64,000 bases of DNA from Stictocephala bisonia (lineage: Eukaryota > Arthropoda > Insecta > Hemiptera > Membracidae), in NCBI GenBank assembly GCA_035578905.1, contig JAQJVL010000532.1:1-64000 (forward strand), given 5' to 3'. Numbering within the stretch: position 1 is the first letter of the stretch; every line of letters starts with the position of its first letter. The notes under the pieces were generated by a model. It ran no database searches, was not told the origin of the DNA, and was given only the letters and a program-made list of their open reading frames with translations. Below, piece by piece: positions 56,122-64,000 of the stretch. The translations under genes were made by a program, and so were the position numbers.

Positions 56122-56477
56122 GTACAAGTAAACGTCACACAACACAAATTTATTACAATATAAGCACAAAATGCACAAATATACTACAATACAAGCACAA
56201 AATGCACAAATATTATGGTGATCGATTTCGGTGAACCACGTTCACCTTCCTCAGACCAGAGGGATTCACAAAAGAATCACATTCTTTTGTGAATCCCTCT
56301 GGTCTGAGGAAGGTGAGCGTGGTTCACCGAAATCGATCACCATAATATTTGTGCATTTTGTGCTTGTATTGTAGTATATTTGTGCATTTTGTGCTTATAT
56401 TGTAATAAATTTGTGTTGTGTGACGTTTACTTGTACTGTATATGTACCAACACGTATTATGCTAATTAAAAAACTAA
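56122..56477 (+). mobile_element. Fold-back short retroelement, copy 2
   Basis: 356 bp between duplicated ATATAGGAACA (56111-56121 and 56478-56488). 56119-56439 is a near-perfect palindrome centred at 56278. Each half holds one stem-loop unit, CTCTGGTCTGAGGAAGGTGA then GTTCACCGAAATCGATCACC, at about 56216-56266 (minus) and 56291-56341 (plus). After the palindrome comes the one-sided tail ATGTACCAACACGTATTATG, then CTAATTAAAAAACT. It landed inside an older, diverged member of the same family that continues at 56489. Confidence 0.8.
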
Positions 56478-56488
56478 ATATAGGAACA

Positions 56489-56810
56489 AAATGCATAAAT
56501 ATATTACAATAAGTAGAAAATACACTAATGTTATGGTAATCGAGATGGAGTAGACCATCATGGATCGATTGCCTATCCAATCATTTATGAATACAGTAGT
56601 TAAACACCAGTTCCCATCGCTCTGGTCCAAGGAAGGTAAACATGGTTTGCTGAAATCCATCACCATACTATTTGGGGTTTTGTTATCATAATGTAGTATA
56701 TTTGTGCATTTTGTACTTATATTTTAATATATTTATGTTGTATGACGTTCACTTGTATTGTACAGATGTATGTCTATACGAACACATATTATGCTAATCA
56801 AGAAACTGTT
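56489..56810 (+). mobile_element. Older diverged copy of the fold-back retroelement family
   Basis: Begins AAATGCATAAATATATTACAATA and carries a degraded core (GCTCTGGTCCAAGGAAGGTA, then TGCTGAAATCCATCACCATA), the repeated TTTGTGCATTTTG word, GTATGACGTTCAC, and the tail CGAACACATATTATGCTAAT. The left portion before 56111 belongs to the same copy, split by the younger insertion. Confidence 0.65.
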
Positions 56811-56858
56811 GTTATATACAAAGGAAATAATCTACATTCTCAAGTAGTAAAATAACAT

Positions 56859-56864
56859 TTTATT
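56859..56864 (-). promoter_or_regulatory. Polyadenylation signal of the minus-strand gene
   Basis: TTTATT on the + strand is AATAAA on the minus strand, 62 bases past the stop at 56926. Short 3' UTRs of this kind are normal in insects. Confidence 0.6.
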
Positions 56865-56925
56865 TTTGTATAAAACAAACATCCTTACATTAGAGGAACT
56901 GTGTACAAAATATACAGGCTAATAT

Positions 56926-57105
56926 TTACAACTGATCAACAATCTCACACATAAGCCTGTCAAGAGGGTTGCAGCTGTCAGTACTCGCATCATCATTATT
57001 GGACGTGTCCATGTTCTCAAAGGCCTCCACTGGAACTGTTAGTTTTGAGTCCAGATCAGATGTGTCCGGGAGGTTCGACATTGCCTGATGTAAGATGTCT
57101 TGAAC
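56926..57105 (-). CDS. Last exon of an unidentified host gene
   Basis: On the minus strand a run of 14 T and AG (57106-57120) forms a strong acceptor. It is followed by 59 codons and TAA: VQDILHQAMSNLPDTSDLDS, KLTVPVEAFENMDTSNNDDA, STDSCNPLDRLMCEIVDQL. Phase 0 at the acceptor. Codon third positions include many G and C, unlike the surrounding DNA, and an AATAAA follows the stop. These points together support a real terminal exon. The acidic, Ser/Asn-rich C-terminus with a short hydrophobic end suggests a nuclear regulatory protein tail, but no family is recognised. The gene converges on SPT2; upstream exons lie to the right and were not identified. Confidence 0.65.
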   Translation of the reverse strand, partial: VQDILHQAMSNLPDTSDLDSKLTVPVEAFENMDTSNNDDASTDSCNPLDRLMCEIVDQL

Positions 57106-57786
57106 CTAAAAAAAAAAAAACATCGTGGTAAACTTGCATTTTATAGAGATTAAAATTTAATATTCAAAAACAAATCTGGTTGAATTTTAAAAATGTTTGG
57201 CCAATGTGTACTACAAGAAAATATTTATTTTCCTCGCCTTCTTAAAGGTAAGTTAAACGATCCCCAGGATTGCATGAACCAGTTACTCAACCTTACCACT
57301 GTTCAAGCATATTGATAAAGATTCATCTACTCTAGTATGAATACATACAAACAACGTTCACATTGAGAGAGAAAGAGAATAAGCTACTTTGAGTCATGTA
57401 CATGGGGCGTTATTCCAGAGCTTCAAGTTAGGCATTAATTTTATCTTTAGAATTAACTCACAAGGCTGTCATGAAAGCAGCTCTAAACAGAGTTGCAACC
57501 TCGGCACTAGTTGCGCTTGATACACCTTGGCATGTGACTTTTAACTACAAATAATAGTTGATTAACTGTATAACATAAAATCAAAATATTATATTTATTT
57601 ACAGGATCTCACTCACACTACTTGCATTGCTACCTATTAATTAGAATAAATACCCAATGGTATTACTAAGCCTATTTCAAACATGTTCATTTCATTTGTT
57701 TTTTTTTTTTAACAGCTGATGATTAAACTCATAGTATAATATTTAAAATACATCAATCACAGAGCAGCTTTGTTATGTGGGATCAA

Positions 57787-57787
57787 T

Positions 57788-57839
<52 letters not shown>

Positions 57840-57840
57840 G
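57787..57840. repeat. (AC)n(AT)n microsatellite
   Basis: About 14 AC units followed by about 10 AT units, directly left of the G-rich minisatellite. Confidence 0.95.
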
Positions 57841-57844
57841 CAAC

Positions 57845-58385
57845 ACAATGTTTGTATGGGTGGGCGGGTGGGTCAGTAAAACCGTGCTTGTATGGGTGAT
57901 ATATATATTTACAAAACAGCTGTTATTAATTTTCTAAAATCTACCCAATGTTATCTTTATGGAACAATCTTTTAGGGGTGGTTTCTACCCCTTAGAAGTA
58001 CTTTATCAAGATGAATACTTGATATTCATTGTATATCAAGTATTCATATACAATGAATACGAATACCCAAACGTGTATGGGTGTTTACATAACCCATACG
58101 TATACAATGTATGGGTTATGTATACACCCATACATGTATAGTGATATGCCATACACAATATCACTATACATGTATGGGCGGGCGGGTGGGTCAATATCAC
58201 TGTACGTGTATGGGTGGGCGGGTGGGACAATATCACTGTACGTGTATGGGTGGGCAGGAGGGTCAATATCACTGTACGTGTATGGGCGGGTGGGTGGGTC
58301 AATATCACTGTACGTGTTGCGGGTGGGTGGGTCAATATCACTGTACGTGTATGGGTGGGCGAGTGGGTCAATATCACTGTTCTAT
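57845..58385 (+). repeat. G-rich 36-bp minisatellite array with palindromic leader
   Basis: One unit at 57850-57900, then palindromic sequence at 58020-58190 (TGTATATCAAGTATTCATAT and complement; GTATGGGTTATGTATACACC and complement). Seven tandem units with GGGCGGGTGGG on top follow, to 58385. Open frames on both strands here are by-products of the 36-bp period. Confidence 0.85.
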
Positions 58386-59927
58386 TTAAGACCTAAAGAA
58401 ACAGTGTACTAAATTTTAGGTCTCTACATAGATGCGAAGTTGGAGAATCAGTGATGAGTGAATGAGTCAGCCAGTTATTAGTTTTTTGTTACGTTTTTTT
58501 TTCTCAATAATAAGCTTCTGTTAATAACTTCTCTGTCCTCTCACACAGGTTTTGGCCCATGAGAGGATCATCTTAGTTGAGTTTGTCAAATGTCATATCT
58601 TTTTTAGAATAAACTGATTTTTTATTTTGATGCAGAATAAAATATGTTGGTAACTGTACTGTTTCGATGTATCAGTACAATACGGAAATAAAGAGATTCC
58701 ACAGAGTGACATTTCATTCAATTATATAATATCTTAACAGTTACTTATTTGCATGTATTTTTTATTTTCCTTTAGAAAACAATATTTCTTTTTTTGCAAA
58801 TAACAATATCATTTTATCTTTTTGTTATTTATGTTGTTATTATTTCCATGGTGGAATATTTTGTATTTATTTAGTGATTATTGATAATATGAATAACAGG
58901 TTTTATATATAAGTGAAATGGCCTAAACAATTATTTTCCGTAATGATTACAACGAATTTAGTACATTCCAGAACCGAGTACTAACTTGTTATTATTTCGT
59001 AATCACTATTACTATTTTAGTTAAGTACTCACTGAAAATATGAGTACATAACTCTATTTTTCATTCTAAACAGTTTATTTTCAACACAAACAAAGACTAT
59101 TAATTTTTACAGCTTAATATAAATAATAGTAATAAATTAAAATATAAAGATAGCATTTTTTACTAGATTCGCATATCTGTACATTAAAAAAATCCAAACA
59201 ATTCTTTTTTTCAAAACATAAACAATAAACATGATGTTCTACTTTTAGATTTCCACATTTTTGTTTTATTAGAGTTTCTTTTTTAATTGTTTTAATCCTG
59301 TATTGCACACATTTCGGATACAGCTGTACTACAATATATTGAAGAAAATCTTATTAAAAATTTGTTGTGCTAGGCAAAGAGGAGAAAACGAATAATCTGA
59401 TTTTCAGACTAAACAAGTATTGTTTAAAACTATAGATCTGGTATGAGCTGGTAAAAACACTGCAACTTGGGTAAACAGATTGCTTCATCAACATTTAATA
59501 CACCAAACACAAACTAAAAAACAATTGTACTGTCCTAATTTATTCTACATTACATCAAATAGTCCTAGTATTTCATCAAATAGAACCAAATCATCAAAAA
59601 TAATAATTGATAAAATTATTATCATTTTTTATCAATCCTGTCCACAACATACTCCAAGCTAGAGGTGGTTCTATGTATCGACAAACTCAAAAATAATACG
59701 AGTGATTCAGACAATCACCATACAGTCATTGTCTTATGCCATTTTCTCAGTTTAAACAAGTGAGCATCACGGATCACTAATTATTACAATTAGTGTATTA
59801 CAAGTATAAAAACAGGTACAAACATTATGGTAATTAATTTGGTAAACCACTTTACCATACTTAAGATTCAAAAAGGAATAAATATTTCTATTTATCGATA
59901 ATTTGAAAAGAAACATAAGCAGACTGG
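58386..59927. other. AT-rich DNA, nothing recognised
   Basis: Probably an intron of the minus-strand gene if it extends this far. A scrap near 59805-59870 (TTACAAGTATAAAAACAGGTAC, ATTATGGTAATTAATTTGGTAAACCAC) recalls the fold-back retroelement family. Confidence 0.35.
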
Positions 59928-60093
59928 AAAAAATTCAACTGGATCATCATATTCAAAATTTAAAAGCCAATTGGGAAGCTGAAATTGTTGTTCTGGTACC
60001 AAAATGTCATTACTGTCGGTGCACCAGTTACGCACCTTGGATCTTTTCTTATGGTTAGTGTCAGCTACTAATCGCTTAGAGCTGTTTGGCTTA
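59928..60093 (-). pseudogene. Inverted fragment of the second piggyBac family
   Basis: Reverse complement of 61603-61770 with few differences. On the minus strand it encodes the same VRNWCTDSNDILV-type segment as the piggyBac transposase at 61663. It lies outside the TTAA boundary of the neighbouring element, so it is a separate fragment or one half of an inverted duplication. Confidence 0.7.
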
Positions 60094-60535
60094 GGGTTCT
60101 AGTAAGCTGCTTTGACTTAGTAAGAGGCTGAATGTTGGCTCTTACTAATGTATGAAGAACATCAACTGTTCAATTTAAAAAATAATAAATCAATAGCAGT
60201 TAGTGTTATTACTAATTATCTTCCTATAAAAGATATGTTTCACATTTATATATTTAGGATAAAATTATAGAATGTAAAATAGGGACAGAAATAAATAGTT
60301 TGTTCTTAAGAAAACCAATGGACAACTTAACCCATTTAATTCCACTGTTCCCAAACGGGAACAAATATTTTAATTTTATAGAATGTTTTAAAAGGGAGTA
60401 AAGGTATTTTTTTCTCATTGGTGAGGGACAGTGCCACCCTGTTGATGGCCAGTACAAGTTTCCCTCCAATTGTTGCATTCTGTGCTTTGGTTTGGCCAAG
60501 TTAAAGAGGTTATGTTTACAAAACCTCAGATGTTT

Positions 60536-60885
60536 ACAATACCACTGTACGTATATGGGTGGGCGGGTGGGTCAATAATACTGTACGTGTATGGGTGGGC
60601 TGGTGGGTCAATAATACTGTACGTGTATGGGTGGGCTGGTGGGTCAATAAGACTGTACGTGTATGGGTGGGCGGGTGGGTCAATACCACTGTACGTATAT
60701 GGGTGGGCGGGTGGGTCAATACCACTATACGTATATGGGCGAGCGGGTGGGTCAAAAACACTGTACTTGTATGGGTGGGCGGGTGGGTCAATAATACTGT
60801 ACGTGTATGGGTGGGCGGGTGGGTCAATACCACTATACGTATATGGGCGAGCGGGTGGGTCAAAAACACTGTACTTCAAATGTCT
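60536..60885 (+). repeat. G-rich 36-bp minisatellite array inside piggyBac
   Basis: Nine to ten units of exactly 36 bp, GGGTGGGCGGGTGGG then TCAATACCACTGTACGTATA. Two variant units (GGGCGAGCGGGTGGG with TCAAAAACACTGTACTT) occur twice in the same order, so part of the array was duplicated as a block of several units. It lies between the left terminus and the transposase of the element. Confidence 0.9.
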
Positions 60886-61084
60886 TCAAATACAAGGTAA
60901 GTGTTTTTAATTGTTTAAACTAGTTATATTCGTAAAACAGTTGACCACAATTGTTTTTTAAATGTTAGTCTAATATACAAATATATTTAACATTAGTTAT
61001 TAAATGTAATAAACGCATAAATCTTGTTGTTCTCATTTGGGATCAGCGGGACCAAATGAGTGCATTTGTTTTTTCTCAATTGGG

Positions 61085-63270
61085 TTTTCTGTTTCAGATT
61101 CACTTTGGATGAGATAGCAGGTGCAATGATGGAAAACGATTCAGTTTTATCTGGATTTATAACAATTCTGTCATCTGGGATTCAGTCTGATGAGGACAGC
61201 AGAGAAGAAGATGATGACAATCTTGATCATCTTCCTAGAAACATACTGCTTTCAGAAGCCGAAGAAACTGTAAAACAACTTACAGAAGGCGAAATCGCCA
61301 AAGAGGTATTACCAGAAATATTTAATGAAGCAGAGAATATATTATTCATATATTAATGAAGCAGAGAAGCCTAGTGAAATAACAGAATGCAGTAACAATA
61401 CTTCTATAAACCATGAAATTTGTTGTCCATGAAATGAATGAGACAACAAATTCTAATGTTTACCATCCCAAGCCAAGCAGCTTAGTTACTGAACTTCAGA
61501 CAGTCAATACTAACAAAAGCTTCTACAAACCATTATATTCCTACAAACCAGCTCCATTCAAATATTCACATAAGTAATGGGGCAAATATTTGTATTACTT
61601 ATCCTAAGCCAAACAGCTCTAAGCGATTAGTAACTGACACTAACCATAAGAAAAGATCCAAGGTGCGTAACTGGTGCACCGACAGTAATGACATTTTGGT
61701 ATCAGAACAACAATTTCAGCTTCCCAATTGGCTTTTAAATTTTGAGTATGATGATCCAGTTGAATTTTTTGAACTGTTTCATGACAATGAAGTTTTGAAT
61801 TTGATATGTAACTTTTCGAATGTATATGTATTCCAAAAATGTGAAGTAAACTTCAAAATCGATCAAGCAGAATTTCGTGAATTTTAGCAATCTTGCTAGC
61901 TAGTAGTTATTGCCAGGTACTAAGGTATCATATGTACTTGGCATAAAGCTGTGAAAGATGAAAGACCTGACACAAATAATAAAGCTGTGAGTGTCTAGTG
62001 CAATGTCCCATAATAGATTCAGCCAGATCATGAAATACATCCACTTGTGCGATAATAACAATCTTGACAATAGTCGGTTTTCCAAATTAATGCCTCTTTT
62101 CAATATGAGTGGTTAAAGTATTTTCCGAATGAAGTAAATCTATCAGTCGATGAATCAATGATTCCATACTACGAGAGACATGGCTGTAAACAACATATGC
62201 ATAATAAACCCATTCGCTTTGTTTACAAGGCGTGGTACCTATGCACAAGACTAGGCTATATCGTACAATAAACACTGTACAAGGGTTCAAAGACGAGGAT
62301 AATTGATGAAAAATTGGGACTTGGTGGTAAATCTAATTGAAAAATTACCTCGCAATAATTACAGCATCTACTTTGACAACTTTTTTACAAGTTTACCTTT
62401 GCTTGAAGAACTAAAATAAAAGGGGGTTTCATGGCACAGGCACATTGAGAGCCAACAGGACTGAAAAAGCTCCCCTTACAGTTGTCAAATTCATGAACAA
62501 AAAAGAAAGAGGCACATATGAATGCATAACTGACTCTGAGTCAGTCATAAAACTTATAAGATACATGGACAACAATATTGTCAAATAGTTTTTTAATTAG
62601 CACACTACGTGTTGGTATACGTACATTCTCTTTTTCGAATCCCTCTGGTCTGAGGAAGGTGAGCGTGGTTCACCGAAATCGATCACCATAATATTTGTGC
62701 ATTTTGTATTTATATTGTAATATATTTGTGCATTTTGTTCATTGTGCATTGTAAAAAATTTGTGTTGTGTGACGTTACTTGTACAATATTGTCACAATGG
62801 CCACTACAAAAGCAGGTGTTAACCCAGTAGGGAAAGTAAAACAATTTAGCAAGTCTGAAAAAAAAACATATTTACGTCGATCAACCAGCATCAGTCATTC
62901 TGTACAATACGTACATGGGTGGTGTAGTTAGGATGGATGAAAATGTAGCCAAAATGAGAGTAAATATTAGAGGGAAAAAATGGTACTGGCAGTTACATTC
63001 TTTCATGATAAACCCTTCTGTAAATAATGCCTGGCAGCTATACCAATGGAAAACCTTAACAACTTGACCTTTTAAATTTTACAAGAACCATTAAATTGTC
63101 ATATTTTCAAAAATATGCTAATAGACCATTGATTGGAAGACCACCACGCCCGGTAGCTTCAGTGCAGAATTGTGTCACCAAACATGTACGTTTTGATGGA
63201 ACTGAACCTCTCTCTCATCATAAAGAATGACAAACAATCCAGATGTGGACAATGCAAACAAAATTCAAGA
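61085..63270 (+). pseudogene. piggyBac transposase, second family, inactivated
   Basis: Pieces: acidic N-terminus 61097-61356 (SGIQSDEDSREEDDDNLDHL); 61663-61887 (QFQLPNWLLNFEYDDPVEFF); then LSVDESMIPYYERHGCKQHM near 62135 with the first catalytic Asp; NNYSIYFDNFFTSLPLLEEL near 62355 with the second; and, past the insertion at 62584-62783, YNTYMGGVVRMDENVAKMRV near 62905. There the third catalytic Asp (normally GGVDRMD) is Val. The end has IGRPPRPVASVQNCVTKHVR; a Cys-rich tail is only partly visible. Many stops and shifts. Confidence 0.8.
62584..62783 (+). mobile_element. Fold-back short retroelement, copy 3
   Basis: 200 bp flanked by CAATATTGTCA at 62573-62583 and 62784-62794, inside the piggyBac transposase frame. 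It starts with the complement of the family tail (TTTTTTAATTAGCACACTAC), then goes directly into one core unit in + orientation (CTCTGGTCTGAGGAAGGTGA, then GTTCACCGAAATCGATCACC at 62642-62690), then the TTTGTGCATTTTG repeats and GTGTGACGTTACTTGTA. It is thus a half-palindrome with the tail inverted at its 5' side. Confidence 0.8.
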
Positions 63271-63871
63271 CTAAAATGTAAAATTGCAATGCACATTCAT
63301 TGCTTTGAAACATTTCACAAGAGGGTTTGAAGAACATTCACAGCAGTTCTTATTGTTGTTCTAGGTAACGTGTGGTGTTATATGAACTAATAGAATTGAT
63401 ACATATTAAATATTTTAACATGTTCTGAAATGATTTAAAATACAGTTTACCTTTATAGACTTGCTAGTTTGTAGTTAGTTGCTAGTTATGTGTTTGTTTA
63501 GTGGGTTTTCACATACGGTTTTACCAAAACTTGTACTGTTTTTCATACCTAAAAAATGTATTCATTATGGGAATATATAGTTATTCACTCTGTTTCTCAA
63601 ACACTAATCGGTGCCATATTTAATTACTCATTAAAATGTGTTTTGTTACAAAAAAGTTGTCAATTTTTTACCCCACCTTTTTGAATCCGCTGTTCCCATT
63701 TTACCCCACCCTCTTAGTCCCGCTGTTCCCAAATGGGAACATGAGTTTTTTTGTATAAGAAATAAAATAGAAAATAAGTGACAATCATTCTTAGAAAGCT
63801 CTAAATACAACATTTATGCAAAAAATTTAAATTTAGCAAACAAAAATATAAGTTGGGATTAAATGGGTTAA

Positions 63872-64000
63872 ACTCATTCAAGTCCTTATGTTTGATTTAA
63901 TGTCTAAAAATTTTGAAACAAAGTTTCTACCACAAAATATTCAACCAGATACATTTAAGGCATGAAATAAAACATATGTGTTCGTAAAAACCATCCAGTT
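63872..64000. other. Right edge, no feature recognised
   Basis: AT-rich sequence beyond the piggyBac right TTAA. Confidence 0.4.

Larger units (their letters stand above)
60331..63867 (+). mobile_element. piggyBac-like DNA transposon, second family
   Basis: TTAA at 60327-60330 and 63868-63871. The ends CCCATTTAATTCCAC and, from the right, CCCATTTAATCCCAAC agree over most of 15 bases. Subterminal GTTCCCAAACGGGAAC at 60347 and GTTCCCAAATGGGAAC at 63725 form a second inverted pair, each almost palindromic. The body has a broken transposase and two later insertions: a G-rich minisatellite (60536-60885) and a short retroelement (62584-62783). Confidence 0.85.

Noticed and set aside
57285..57330. 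Mini-exon upstream of the unidentified terminal exon (minus strand, before a GTAAGG)
   Set aside because: Only about 35 bases, weak acceptor, and its phase does not fit the phase-0 acceptor at 57105.
58029..58412. Open frames of up to 127 codons with Gly/Tyr repeats
   Set aside because: Same minisatellite effect; no start context, no non-repetitive sequence.
60470..60910. Five overlapping frames of 81-146 codons with a 12-residue period
   Set aside because: Minisatellite translation on both strands, inside a piggyBac element.

Overview
The window is an AT-rich arthropod, most likely insect, nuclear segment. The evidence is a spliced gene with GT-AG introns, a very high load of insect-type transposable elements (piggyBac, mariner, Tigger/pogo, Penelope-like, Jockey/CR1/R1/RTE-type LINEs, SINEs, MITEs), and no bacterial operon structure. 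A finer placement, such as Hemiptera, would be a guess.

The backbone is one host gene on the + strand, the histone H3-H4 chaperone SPT2 (vertebrate SPTY2D1). Seven exons are present: 4566-4709, 9730-9865, 14348-14505, 22983-25980, 29312-29441, 30775-30863 and 42259-42353. Splice phases agree at every junction and give 1249 residues plus a stop. The exon carrying the start codon was not found and probably lies upstream of base 1. The gene covers at least 38 kb because its introns are packed with mobile DNA. A second host gene is represented only by its last exon on the minus strand (56926-57105), with a polyadenylation signal below it; its family is not recognised.

Layout: 0.3-3.4 kb dead piggyBac; 3.7-4.3 kb hAT-like MITE; 4.9-8.2 kb Penelope-like retroelement with long inverted arms and LINE debris; 9.9-11.3 kb two interleaved minisatellites; 11.5-17.7 kb decayed fragments (SINE, LINE, mariner, perhaps Merlin); 18-22.3 kb two LINEs in opposite orientations; 23-26 kb the giant SPT2 exon; 26.0-29.0 kb a Tigger element split by a TTAA MITE; 32.5-42.2 kb a nest in which LINE B sits in LINE A and a nearly intact mariner sits in the end of LINE A ORF1; 43.3-46.1 kb TTAA MITEs, one carrying a Helitron fragment; 47.4-49.4 kb an open RT-bearing LINE with a snap-back 5' end; 51.6-53.4 kb LINE debris; 54.5-56.8 kb SINEs and fold-back elements; 57.8-58.4 kb G-rich minisatellite; 60.3-63.9 kb a second dead piggyBac, itself interrupted twice.

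Two signals cut across the annotation. The first is a short retroelement family seen as three insertions (7419-7669, 56122-56477, 62584-62783). Each is flanked by an 11-bp target duplication, and two of the three carry a compact hammerhead-ribozyme-like fold. The second is a 36-bp minisatellite whose core GGGTGGGCGGGTGGG is a textbook G-quadruplex motif. It is dispersed over at least six places in the window and twice lies inside other transposons.
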